From: Pseudomonas sp. 30_B
GTDB taxonomy: Bacteria; Pseudomonadota; Gammaproteobacteria; Pseudomonadales; Pseudomonadaceae
Assembly: GCF_017491605.1 (NCBI RefSeq)
Contig: NZ_JAFGYY010000018.1
Coordinates: 1-64,000 of the forward strand
Direction of reading: 5' to 3'
DNA: 64,000 nucleotides
The notes under the pieces are model-generated. The model had not been told where the DNA came from. It saw nothing but the letters and a program-made list of their open reading frames with translations, and searched no databases. The position numbers were made by a program, and so were the translations under genes. This document shows, piece after piece, positions 24,201 to 33,554 of the stretch; the first letter of the stretch is position 1; every line of letters begins with the position of its first letter.

Positions 24201-25817
24201 TCAAACAAATAGATCCGCCCCATCAAAACCGACACATTTATGAAGGTGGCGACTGACAGATCCAGACGAATCCACCTTGACCTCACAATTTTCGCCACCT
24301 AACTCTTCAAAAAATGGGCCATTAACAATGAACCATCCTCCCGCGTCATCCATGAGCTCAACTTGGAAAGATCGACCTCTATATTTTGTAGCCAAGTAAA
24401 ACTTATGAACCAACACCCGATTTTCTTCGCTTTCATACCATTTTCTCAAAATGGCATTAACAAGCTCCTGCTTAGACTTCTGACAGACACTAGCCATCCC
24501 AGAGTATCGATCATGATGATCCCCATGACGATGCTCCTCGATTGCGTCCCTCAATCTTTCAGCTTCAACATCGAGGAATCCAGCTATCTCTTCAGCGCTT
24601 GCATCAAGAACCGACCAAAGCTCTATTTCAGGGGTTAGTTTATGAGCGGACGGCAACGCAGTTATGTATATGTGCCGCCCCGAAAGAGGCCTCACCGAAG
24701 CAGACTGGTCCGCATCAAGAACAGCGATAATTTCATATGCAGGCCTTGGGGTTGGCTCAAAGTGACGGACTATTTTTTCTATATTTGAGTCGCAGCGCAT
24801 TTGTATAACAGGGTAATCTTTCAGCATATCCGAATCAACTTTATTCAAGATATACTCCAAAAACATTCTAGCCAGCTCATCCTCCACCATATAAATCCCC
24901 AAAACAGAACTAGAAACCCCCAGCGCCGAGAGATACTTTCTAATGTGCTTGGGATTTGATATGGCCGATCTATTATCGACACAATACTGAGAAAGAACCT
25001 TAATATTACCAATCCCAACTTTAGAAAGAACATGCTCAGAATGGGTGGAAAGCACCACCCATAACTTCTTACCAAAAGACTGAGCAGCAATCAAATCCAT
25101 CAAACGGGATTGGCTATAAGCTGAAATAAAATTCTCCGGCTCCTCAATAAAAAGAAAACTTTGAGGCTCTACAAACTTCAAGACAAACCACACAATATAC
25201 AAACAAGAAAGCTCCCCCATACCCATATCAATATTTGTATACGAAGAGCCATTTGGAAGAACTATATTAAAGTAGGGAAACGAGTACTCAAGCTCATGAG
25301 GCATTGAGCCTTCAATCTCATAAAAAACAATAGATGAGTAACTTTTTCCAACTAGGCTTTCGATAAGGGATTTTATCTTATGGTTGTTTAAAGACTGATT
25401 ATCGTCCACCCCCTCCAGCAACTCACCAACATTATCAGTACCCTTAAGATACTCCACAATCCTCGTGCACTCTCTAGAGGGCTCTAGGTAATAGGCACTA
25501 AACCCTCCAGAACTTGCCTCCTCGGGAGAGCAAACTCGACCGCCGTTAATTATTTCGGCTTCAAAGCTAGCCTCTTCAAACTTGCTATGTACATTACACA
25601 CCTCCCCATCCCGAAAAGCAGAAAACAAAAACCTCATCAAGGTGGTTTTGCCAACACCATTCTTTCCACATATTGCCGTTATTGCCGAATTGAACTCTAA
25701 ATTCACTTCATTCCTAAATCCACTCACCCCCATAACTTTAAAACTTAGCAGACGACACGGATACTTATCAATCTTTGAAATATCTCGCCAAACATCCCCA
25801 ACCGCCGCAGCCCTCAT
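24201..25817 (-). CDS. ABC-type ATPase with Toprim-like domain (OLD-like)
   Basis: 538 residues. Walker A GKNGVGKTTLMRFL near residue 52, Walker B FLFIEEPENFISAYSQ near 224 and a switch His in VVLSTHSEHVL make an AAA_21/OLD-type ABC ATPase. After it come MVEDELARMFLEYIL near 307 and IIAVLDADQS near 367, matching the conserved Glu and DxD of Toprim nucleases. The start overlaps the DUF262 gene stop (ATGA). The region is much richer in A+T than the ICE backbone. With DUF262 it forms a probable two-gene defence system; no full match to a named system is claimed. Confidence 0.82.
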   Translation of the reverse strand: MRAAAVGDVWRDISKIDKYPCRLLSFKVMGVSGFRNEVNLEFNSAITAICGKNGVGKTTLMRFLFSAFRDGEVCNVHSKFEEASFEAEIINGGRVCSPEEASSGGFSAYYLEPSRECTRIVEYLKGTDNVGELLEGVDDNQSLNNHKIKSLIESLVGKSYSSIVFYEIEGSMPHELEYSFPYFNIVLPNGSSYTNIDMGMGELSCLYIVWFVLKFVEPQSFLFIEEPENFISAYSQSRLMDLIAAQSFGKKLWVVLSTHSEHVLSKVGIGNIKVLSQYCVDNRSAISNPKHIRKYLSALGVSSSVLGIYMVEDELARMFLEYILNKVDSDMLKDYPVIQMRCDSNIEKIVRHFEPTPRPAYEIIAVLDADQSASVRPLSGRHIYITALPSAHKLTPEIELWSVLDASAEEIAGFLDVEAERLRDAIEEHRHGDHHDRYSGMASVCQKSKQELVNAILRKWYESEENRVLVHKFYLATKYRGRSFQVELMDDAGGWFIVNGPFFEELGGENCEVKVDSSGSVSRHLHKCVGFDGADLFV

Positions 25818-27010
25818 TTATCCAACCTCCATTTCATAGCCGCGTCCTCAATAATTACTTTTATGTCCTCCTGCTTTTTCCTTATAGCATCGACCAACGA
25901 AGCAACAAGCTCAACTTCTGCATGAGAAAGAGAGTGCGTTCTATAGCCCGACAAAAATATGCTTATATTTATAATAATATCGCGTATCAGGATTGAGCTT
26001 GTCGAGGTAACCCTAGACGAAGACCGCTCTATATACAACAATAGAAGCTCTCGCAACGAGCTGCGATCAAATCCAAAATATTCCGCCAAATCATCGCCTA
26101 GTATTAAGTTATCTTTCACTCCGCTTTTGGCAATCTCTATACACGCAAAAGATCTAAATAGATCGTTATTTTCTAGCTCCCCACCTGCCAACGATTCGCT
26201 TGCCAAAAAATAGAACCAATTGAATGATGACGCCTTGGTAAGATTTATATCACCATCGTTAACAGCGATATTTTCATTGACTCTAACAAGAAAATCGATC
26301 GCCCCCCGAACGGCATCTAAAATTTCCTGAGAGAATCCATCTTTCCTTCTGAAACGGGCAGTAAGAGATCGGTCAGTGATTGGAGTTCTTAATCCATTAC
26401 TTTCCAAGACAAAGCAAACGCGTGTAAGCAGATCATTGTATGCCATGCGTGAATTGGAGAACCCCAAAACGTCCTTATCGACGCCTTTCTTAGCCATGTA
26501 TTGGACAAGCGATGACACTTGATCCCTTATGCTACCGAAGAAAGCATTTCTCTGTTCAGCAGATGTGAGCTTAACCGACTGATTAAGCCTATGGAACAGC
26601 TCACCTGGCTCCCCATGATTATACTGAGTGATTTCATATATTTTTAAGAGATACCTTTGAAACTCTAACCTCTTCTCTTCCGGCAATGCAGAATACTTTA
26701 AACCATCCAACGAAACGATGTCGTCGTCCAAAGGCTCAATGCTTCCGTCCATTGCAAATTTATTTTGCATAAAATCACGAATAGCAGTCAGACGTTGCTG
26801 CCCATCAAGAACCTCAGCTTTATGAGCATCTACACGCACCAAATGAATTGGCGGGACTTGCCAGCCTCGAAAAATGGAATCAATCAGCAATTTCTTCTTA
26901 GCGGAATCCCAAACTTCCCCTCGCTGAAAATCCGGCCTCAGGTCTATATTGTCTGAAATGATATCATCAAAAACACTTTTTATTTTTTCGTTTCTATACT
27001 CGAAATGCAT
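25814..27010 (-). CDS. DUF262 (GmrS-type ParB/Srx fold) protein
   Basis: 398 residues. The N-terminus has RPDFQRGEVWDSAKKKLLIDSIF and, near residue 70, VLDGQQRLTAIRDF; the DGQQR motif is the nucleotide-binding/hydrolysis site of DUF262. The family includes GmrS of the type IV enzyme GmrSD, which restricts modified phage DNA. No DUF1593/HNH GmrD part is present; instead the gene is coupled to an OLD-like ATPase. A strong Shine-Dalgarno (AAGGAGGGGGT) precedes ATG 27010, supporting this start and an operon of these two genes. Confidence 0.88.
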   Translation of the reverse strand: MHFEYRNEKIKSVFDDIISDNIDLRPDFQRGEVWDSAKKKLLIDSIFRGWQVPPIHLVRVDAHKAEVLDGQQRLTAIRDFMQNKFAMDGSIEPLDDDIVSLDGLKYSALPEEKRLEFQRYLLKIYEITQYNHGEPGELFHRLNQSVKLTSAEQRNAFFGSIRDQVSSLVQYMAKKGVDKDVLGFSNSRMAYNDLLTRVCFVLESNGLRTPITDRSLTARFRRKDGFSQEILDAVRGAIDFLVRVNENIAVNDGDINLTKASSFNWFYFLASESLAGGELENNDLFRSFACIEIAKSGVKDNLILGDDLAEYFGFDRSSLRELLLLYIERSSSRVTSTSSILIRDIIINISIFLSGYRTHSLSHAEVELVASLVDAIRKKQEDIKVIIEDAAMKWRLDK

Positions 27011-27501
27011 ACCCCCTCCTTGGCACTGGAATGCCCAATATATAAATTCTTACCAAAATACTAAGCATCATTAATTTTTATTAAAATCACCACAAACACT
27101 GCCACCTGTAACTTAACGCATCGCGTCAGCCCATAACATTTCAAACCCGAAACTACATTTACACTCACATGCTATCACAGAATCCACATTCGGGACGACT
27201 CTCTAGTTACCGCCTTCTGTCACCGTTTCAATACCGCATTAGAAGATATGCGGATCAGACTATTGAAGCCCATAGATCGCTATGCTCATATTTTCCGCCC
27301 CTTCGGTTCATCAGTTTTCTCATCATGTTGAACTTCGGCCGGACTGAGCGCAATTTAAAGCGCTTCACTCCTGCCCGACCCTGTCCCTTGGGTTGTAGCT
27401 CTCTGCAGACTACGAGAATTTTAAACAGTAAAATTGGTATAAATGTAAACCAGCCCCGTGACCTGATCGCTCCACACAGACACCCCAACACAAACTAACG
27501 A
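27011..27501. other. intergenic, AT-rich, nothing recognised
   Basis: About 490 bases between the STAND protein stop and the DUF262 start. It must hold the promoter of the DUF262/ATPase operon. No coding frame, tRNA or clear hairpin was identified. Confidence 0.4.
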
Positions 27502-30354
27502 TTACAACGGCGACCAGTCTGATACATCCATCGCAGCAAGTACTTTATTGGGTGTTATGTCATCCATACCGCGCACCTGCACAAGATAAGATGAGAGCCA
27601 CTGCGCCATAAGTGCATGCTCATTCGGAACGAAACCACGGCTAGCCAGCATCGTCAGGATGCCAAATTGCTCCTTAGAGAATGGCCCATCACCAGAAACC
27701 TCTGCCGAAAGAAAATCGCAGAGCTGAGCAACCCACTGCCCATGCCAAATCATTATGCGCAGCCCCTCCGGCCATTCGGTGGGGTCCTGTTCCATCGCCG
27801 GCAATAAGATTTCGTCGGCCAACGTGTCGGCGGTTTCCTTCAAGAGATCTTGATTGCCGGTGTGGACTGCAAGACTGATTAGGCCACCAAATTTCTTGAA
27901 CATAACTCGAAAATTTTGTGGGCGTATCAAAACGTTATCCGTCAGCGACGCTGCGCAATTGAGTATATCTCGCAGTCCCGCTTCTATAAGATTGCGCCCG
28001 GGCAAGTCCTCGATCGGGTCAAGCATCGGCAATATTAGGCCCGCCTCACCGAGCGCGTTGCTAATGAACTCCACCGCCCCAAGCTTGACGAACAGAGAGC
28101 CTGCCTCTCGATAAGAGTCGACAGCGACACGCCAGTTTTCTGCATACGCCTCACAATTTCCGACGTGATGAAGAGCGGATCCACAATTAATCGGATCTTC
28201 CTCATCCTCAAACGCCTTCAGTGCACGCCGGAAGTACCGGAGAGCCTCAGAGGGATCGCCTCCAAACTCAAATGCACGGCCCAGCTGGAATGCCACGAGG
28301 CCAGCCTGGTATTCTTCGCCATCCAGACCATCGAGAATAGCGAGCGCCTCCCGAGCGAACGCCGCGGCTTGGCGGTAATCGGAGCGTCCTTCTGCTGCCG
28401 AGGCCCGAATCTGCAGCAGTAAAGCCAGCGCCTGCCCCGTTGCCCCGGCACCGAGGCGCTCTGCCTCAGCGAGGGCGAAGGCCGCACTGGGCTTGTCATT
28501 CGCGCGTTGCGCGAGAATCTGCATCTGCAACAGGAACTGAATGGCGTCCGTTATGACAGCCCTGCGCGCAGCTGTTGCTGCAGCGTTGCGCATTATCCAC
28601 TGCCCCAGCGCAAACCGCCCCGAGACAAAAAGGAACATCATCATGGAGTTTGCCAGGCTCGTCAGGATCGCAACGAACCCCTCGTCCTGGCTAGACCGCT
28701 TCTGAGCCAACTCGAATGTCGCCAGAGCGTTTGGGAGCTCGCGTTCCATGACTTCGTTTACAAGCGCAACTGAGCTTGCATACCGATAGTTGCTCTGCAA
28801 CTCGGCGATAAAGAACGCAATATGCAACGCGAATGTGCGCTCGCGCGCGCCCCTCGTCTCAGCCGACTCCGCCTCCATTTCTTGGAGAACGAAGACACGA
28901 ACTGGAGAAAGCATGACGAGGCACAGCGAAAGTGGTGACGACAACTCGAAGGCAGGATCACGTTCAAAGCCTATCAGATTCCAGCTGCGCAATTCAGCCG
29001 CGGCGGCGATGGGATCTGGGATATCTAGTGCTTCTAAGGAGTGCATCTGTGGCCGCAATCCAGCTGGGCTCATGGCTATCGCCCAGAGTAACCGCCGCTC
29101 CTCAATTGTGAGGTCGGCGAAGGCGACCGCAAGGGAAAGTTCAAGTGATGTTTGCTGATTCTGTATACGTCGACGCGGCATACGAATCGCGGCAGCGCCG
29201 CTCACCGACAGGCGGCGCAAGACCTCCTCAGCCGAGCAGAGGTGCCGAACAAGTGCAGAGAGGACTCGCAAGGTAAGTGGATGACCATCGGCGAACGCCA
29301 AAAGCGCGTTAATCGTGGGCTTCGATGGTCGATCATAGGCTTCGATGTCGCGGAGAAATAGTTTGCTGGAGGCGTCTGCATCCAACGGACGTAGCTGGAC
29401 TCTTCTGTCGGCGACGAACGACGGTAATGACATCTGACTTGTTACAACGATGAGCGTGTCCGACGTTTCTCCAACGAGTCGCTCAATAAAGTCTGTAATG
29501 GCGTCACGCGCTTCCGGTAGCCTCTCCACGCCATCTAGAACGATGCACGCTCTGCCGTCATCAAGGAGCCGCGCCAAAGACTCCGCTCGCATCAGGCCCG
29601 CCGCCAATGCGCGTTGCATCACGACCTCCTCAAGCTCCTCCGCGCCTTGGAGAGATTCCACACTGATCCAAATGACTGGACGCCGGGCAGTTATCACTCG
29701 GAGAGCATGCAGAGCAAGCTGTGTCTTGCCAATGCCGCCCATACCTTCTATGAGGACACTTTGGCCGGTTGCAAGTGCATCTCCTATCAGTTCGCATTCG
29801 GTCTTTCGCCCGAAGAAATCCGACGAAAGAGACGGAGCACCTACGATTGGCCAACCAGCCCGCAATGTAGTAGACAGGCGACGCTGCACCGTCTCAATGC
29901 AGCGCGCTTTGACCGCTTCGATATCGGACCGAGAAAGTACCTTCTCATCGAAAAGTCGATGGCAGTTCCGACAAAGGCGTAGCAGGTTGTGATGGTGATG
30001 CGAGAAGCTTGTCTCCCAGGGCTCGATGTGCGCCTCTTCCAACGGAGCACCGGTAACACAACGCGCACAACCGCCTCCGGCCTCAACCTTGAGATAGTCT
30101 TTAACTCCCTTCGGGATGGTAGGGCGCGGAACACCTAGCTCCCCCCAAGGTGCTCGAAGGAATGCATCGAACTCATCAATCTGTTCCGCACGGAACAAGT
30201 TCAGTGCTGCTCCTTCGACCATCGACAAGCGCCGACCGCGCGTGCCCTTCGCCCCATGCTTCACGTAGAACAGCAGCAGCTCAGGCGTGATTCGCAGTCT
30301 GCGTGCAGCTGCCAACAGGTCGAGCAACTGCTCCTCGCGCTTATCCCCCGCCAT
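27502..30354 (-). CDS. HNH-STAND NTPase-TPR protein, candidate bacterial NLR defence
   Basis: 950 residues with three parts. An N-terminal HNH nuclease spans residues about 95-140 (CARCVTGAPLEEAHIEPW, HHHHNLLRLCRNCHRLFDE). An NB-ARC/STAND NTPase follows, with Walker A GMGGIGKTQLALHAL near 205 and Walker B ACIVLDGVERL. The helical C-terminal half contains TPR-like repeats such as AGLVAFQLGRAFEFGGDPSEALRYFRRALKAFE. The sensor-NTPase-nuclease layout is that of antiviral STAND proteins, where a phage product triggers oligomerisation and DNA cleavage. RBS AGGAGA precedes the ATG. Single-gene unit next to the conjugation genes. Confidence 0.82.
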   Translation of the reverse strand: MAGDKREEQLLDLLAAARRLRITPELLLFYVKHGAKGTRGRRLSMVEGAALNLFRAEQIDEFDAFLRAPWGELGVPRPTIPKGVKDYLKVEAGGGCARCVTGAPLEEAHIEPWETSFSHHHHNLLRLCRNCHRLFDEKVLSRSDIEAVKARCIETVQRRLSTTLRAGWPIVGAPSLSSDFFGRKTECELIGDALATGQSVLIEGMGGIGKTQLALHALRVITARRPVIWISVESLQGAEELEEVVMQRALAAGLMRAESLARLLDDGRACIVLDGVERLPEARDAITDFIERLVGETSDTLIVVTSQMSLPSFVADRRVQLRPLDADASSKLFLRDIEAYDRPSKPTINALLAFADGHPLTLRVLSALVRHLCSAEEVLRRLSVSGAAAIRMPRRRIQNQQTSLELSLAVAFADLTIEERRLLWAIAMSPAGLRPQMHSLEALDIPDPIAAAAELRSWNLIGFERDPAFELSSPLSLCLVMLSPVRVFVLQEMEAESAETRGARERTFALHIAFFIAELQSNYRYASSVALVNEVMERELPNALATFELAQKRSSQDEGFVAILTSLANSMMMFLFVSGRFALGQWIMRNAAATAARRAVITDAIQFLLQMQILAQRANDKPSAAFALAEAERLGAGATGQALALLLQIRASAAEGRSDYRQAAAFAREALAILDGLDGEEYQAGLVAFQLGRAFEFGGDPSEALRYFRRALKAFEDEEDPINCGSALHHVGNCEAYAENWRVAVDSYREAGSLFVKLGAVEFISNALGEAGLILPMLDPIEDLPGRNLIEAGLRDILNCAASLTDNVLIRPQNFRVMFKKFGGLISLAVHTGNQDLLKETADTLADEILLPAMEQDPTEWPEGLRIMIWHGQWVAQLCDFLSAEVSGDGPFSKEQFGILTMLASRGFVPNEHALMAQWLSSYLVQVRGMDDITPNKVLAAMDVSDWSPL

Positions 30355-30580
30355 AAGTCTCCTATGGTGTACTCACTCAAGGCATCCGTTGCTCTTTCCA
30401 CAAGAACACAGCCAAACAGCGCTGATTCCATCTTAATTTGCTTCCTGAGCGCCGTTAACAGCCAGCGCAGCTCACGATAATCGTGCGTAAACCTGTCGAC
30501 AGAAACTCCAAGAATCCTTTTTCGTTCTAATCTCGTCTAAGTGATGACTTAATAGATTCTAAAGTGCGAACACCATCCTG

Positions 30581-31852
30581 CTAAGTCCCCCGATTGAAGA
30601 ACAGTGGTTGGTAAGGCCGAAGCACCAGATCCCGGTTGACAATGATGCGCACCGGCAGGCCCGGACGTTCGGACAAGGTGGGCTGGATGTTCATGTTGCG
30701 CCGGGTCATCTCCTGCCCGGCCTGGTTCACGCTGTCCTGCAAGCCATCACGGCCGGCGATGATTATGCGATCGCCATTCTGACGGTTCTCTGGTGCGGCC
30801 AGCTCAGCGCCGATGCCTAGCAGTGTCGTCAGCGCAGCACCGGCAAAGGCGCGATCCAAGTGCCAATCGACGCCATCTTCCAGGCCGGCGTAGCCGGCCG
30901 GGTCGGTGCCCACCGGGTTGTCCAGCGTCAACGAGGATGTGTCCGGCAGGATGATGCGACTCCATACCACCTGAACGCGGCTCTGCCCGTAGCTGACCTG
31001 GCTGTTGTATCGGCCGAGGATGCGCGAGCCTTGAGGGATCAGCAGGTGCTTGCCGGTCGCCGTGTCGTAGACCGGCTCCGTCACTGTGCCGATCACGTCG
31101 CCCGGAAGATCCGACTTGATGCCCGTCACCAGCGCGCCGGCGATCACCGTGCCGGCCATGACTTGGTACGGCGACGCCGGTAGCTGCAGGCTACCGGAGT
31201 TGTGGGTTTCCGTAGTGCCGGCTTGAAGGAATGCCTCTTTCTGCTCCTGCCGGTTCTGCACGGCTGTCGGATCGAGGGGTTGAGCCGCCGTAGAGGCGGG
31301 ATCGGCGGCCAGCGGATCGAAGCCCGCTAGTGTTGTTCCATCTGCGTCAGGTTGTGCAGGTGCAGCCATGGCGGGGCGCTGGCCGCCCGTGCGGAAAAAT
31401 ACTGACGAAGCTGCCGCTTCCTCCGCCTCCTTCAACCACGCCAGCCGCTCAGCCTCGGCGGGATCGTGTCCGGGTGTGGTGTAGCTGGGCGCCACAGGTC
31501 GTTGCGACTGCACGATGACGGGGCCAAGGTCGCCCGGTAGCGGCGGCCCCAGTTCGGGCGGAGGCAACGGAAGCTTGGAGTAGTCCGTGGGCAGTCGGTC
31601 GAGTCCTTCGGAACGCGAAACACGGTCGACGTTGTACAGCTCGGCCGGATCGTTGCCGCCTCGCGGCTTTGGTGGTTGCAGGGACCAGATGGTAGCTCCC
31701 AGCACCGCAGCGGAGAGCCCACCGGCAAACATGGCTAGGGTACGCTGGTTCAACCGCGTGACGGGACGCGGCTGGGCACGCAGCGCGACCGAATCGGGCG
31801 GAACCTTGCCGGCTGGCGGCGCGGCCAGGTCGGGGGTATCGTCCTGGCTCAT
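30581..31852 (-). CDS. trbI: TrbI, VirB10-like mating-pair channel protein
   Basis: 423 residues. A single membrane helix near residue 40 (TLAMFAGGLSAAVLGATIW), a Pro-rich periplasmic linker, and the VirB10/TrbI C-terminal domain with GTVIAGALVTGIKSDLPGDVIG, LLIPQGSRILGRYNSQVSYGQSR (in parts) and VNRDLVLRPYQP. It spans the envelope as part of the type IV secretion core complex. Last gene of the trb operon on this strand, 2 bases from the trbG stop. Confidence 0.95.
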   Translation of the reverse strand: MSQDDTPDLAAPPAGKVPPDSVALRAQPRPVTRLNQRTLAMFAGGLSAAVLGATIWSLQPPKPRGGNDPAELYNVDRVSRSEGLDRLPTDYSKLPLPPPELGPPLPGDLGPVIVQSQRPVAPSYTTPGHDPAEAERLAWLKEAEEAAASSVFFRTGGQRPAMAAPAQPDADGTTLAGFDPLAADPASTAAQPLDPTAVQNRQEQKEAFLQAGTTETHNSGSLQLPASPYQVMAGTVIAGALVTGIKSDLPGDVIGTVTEPVYDTATGKHLLIPQGSRILGRYNSQVSYGQSRVQVVWSRIILPDTSSLTLDNPVGTDPAGYAGLEDGVDWHLDRAFAGAALTTLLGIGAELAAPENRQNGDRIIIAGRDGLQDSVNQAGQEMTRRNMNIQPTLSERPGLPVRIIVNRDLVLRPYQPLFFNRGT

Positions 31853-31854
31853 AC

Positions 31855-32841
31855 TCAGTTCCCCCGCGCCAGGCCATCCGTGCGCTCGATGCGTACCACG
31901 TCGCCCTTGTCGCCGCCCAGGCGAAGCTCGGCCGCGCCGAACAGCCGGTCCACGATGTAGTACGGCGAGCGGAAACGGTAGTTGACCAGCTGTCCATCGC
32001 CTTGCGCGCCGATCACGAACAGCGGCGGCAGCTCCCCCTGGGCGATGCCGGCGGGAAACTGGATGTAGACCTTCTCGCCATCATCGAAAGCACGCAAAGG
32101 CTGCCACGGCGGCTTGCTGCCGCTGATCGCGTAGCGGAAGCGGATCTTCTCCAGCGAAAGGCCGGTATCGACCGGAGCGCTCGCCTGTGCGGCCTGCGCC
32201 TGGCGCTGCAAAGCCAGCATCCGATCCTTCGGGTAGTCCCAGGATACCGAGGCCATCCAGGCTTTCTCGGTCGAGGTCAGCTCAATCAGGTAGGTGCGCC
32301 GGCTGGTGGTGATGACCAGGTTGGTCTTCAGATCCGAGCGGATCGGCTTGACCAGCACGTTGACGCGCAACGTATCGCCAGCGCCGCTGGATGTATCGCC
32401 GACGATCCAGCGCACCGTATCACCAGCAGCCACCGTCACCAGTTCCTCGCCGGCCTGCAGCGCGATCACGGTCACCCGCCCCGGCGCGGCATAGACTTGG
32501 TACAGCGCGCCGTCGCTGTAGGGCCAGACCTGGATCGCATTAACGTAACCCTCGCGGGTGGGCGCTACCCTCGCCTCCCGGTTCGCTCGCGACACCCTGA
32601 TCTTCTCGTCGGCAGGCTCCGGGGCAGGACCGGCCTCGTCCGGCAATGGCTTCAGTTGCCCTGGCATCGGCAGCACCTTCGGTACCTCCACCACTTCCAC
32701 CGGCTTTGGCGGTTCGGGCAACGGCTGCGCCTGCACCGACTCGTCGAGTGAGATGCGTGGTGGTGGCTTGCCCTGGCTGGTACAGCCGGCCAAGGCCAGC
32801 AAGACCAGGGGGAGCGCGGATATACGAAAAGACAGGTTCAT
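31855..32841 (-). CDS. trbG: TrbG, VirB9-like outer core protein
   Basis: 328 residues from ATG 32841, which overlaps the trbF stop (ATGA). The start MNLSFRISALPLVLLALAGCTSQ is a lipoprotein signal with lipobox LAGC. The VirB9/CagX domain follows (VTVIALQAGEELVTVAAGDTVRW, TYLIELTSTEKAWMASVSW) with a C-terminal GEKVYIQFPAG. It forms the outer-membrane part of the T4SS core with TrbI. Confidence 0.94.
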   Translation of the reverse strand: MNLSFRISALPLVLLALAGCTSQGKPPPRISLDESVQAQPLPEPPKPVEVVEVPKVLPMPGQLKPLPDEAGPAPEPADEKIRVSRANREARVAPTREGYVNAIQVWPYSDGALYQVYAAPGRVTVIALQAGEELVTVAAGDTVRWIVGDTSSGAGDTLRVNVLVKPIRSDLKTNLVITTSRRTYLIELTSTEKAWMASVSWDYPKDRMLALQRQAQAAQASAPVDTGLSLEKIRFRYAISGSKPPWQPLRAFDDGEKVYIQFPAGIAQGELPPLFVIGAQGDGQLVNYRFRSPYYIVDRLFGAAELRLGGDKGDVVRIERTDGLARGN

Positions 32842-33542
32842 GGCTTGGCTCCTTCGGACGCATCGAGCTCGCGGCTCCACGACAGCCCGTTGACGTAGAT
32901 GCCCAGGGGGTTCTTGCGCAGGCGCTGCTCGGTATGCGGGGTTTGCAGGACGATGGAGATCACCGCATTCCAGCGCTCAGTGCCGGCAGGCGCGCCGTTG
33001 ACGAAGCGCTGCTCTGTCCAGCGCACGTTGAAGGAGGCGTCGCTAACCCGCACGACGCTGCTGACCTGCACCGTCACCGACTCCTTGCCCACGCGGGCGA
33101 ACGGATCGTTGGTGCGCGCATAGTCGTTGAGCGCCGCCGCGCCACGGTCGGTGGTGTAGTCGTAGGCGTCGAGCCAGTTCAGCCGGACCACGATCGGATC
33201 GATGGACAACGAGCGCACCAGCGTGACGAAGCGCGCCAGGTGGTAGGCGACCTGTGCATCGGCTGGCCGGTAGGGTGTGGCGGCCTCGCCGACCGCACGC
33301 ACCTGGCCGGTCCTGTCCACCTCCACCACGTAGGGCGTGACGATGGACTGAGCCGAGCGCCAGACCAGGCCGCCCGCCATCAGCAGCGCGAGCGCCAGGC
33401 AGCCGAAGGCCATCAGGCGCCAGTTCTTCGCCTGCACGCGGGCCGAGCCGATACGCTCGTCCCACGCCTGGGCGGCGGCCTGGTACGGGGTGGTGGGTTG
33501 CGGCGTCTCGGCATAGCACACCCGTGGTCGCTTGAAGCGCAT
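32838..33542 (-). CDS. trbF: TrbF, VirB8-like inner membrane protein
   Basis: 234 residues: a short cytoplasmic N-terminus, one membrane helix (NWRLMAFGCLALALLMAGGLVW) and a periplasmic VirB8 domain (RFVTLVRSLSIDPIVVRLNWLDAY; NVRWTEQRFVNG). It nucleates assembly of the T4SS. Coupled to trbG by ATGA. Confidence 0.94.
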   Translation of the reverse strand: MRFKRPRVCYAETPQPTTPYQAAAQAWDERIGSARVQAKNWRLMAFGCLALALLMAGGLVWRSAQSIVTPYVVEVDRTGQVRAVGEAATPYRPADAQVAYHLARFVTLVRSLSIDPIVVRLNWLDAYDYTTDRGAAALNDYARTNDPFARVGKESVTVQVSSVVRVSDASFNVRWTEQRFVNGAPAGTERWNAVISIVLQTPHTEQRLRKNPLGIYVNGLSWSRELDASEGAKP

Positions 33543-33554
33543 GGCTCGCCCTCC

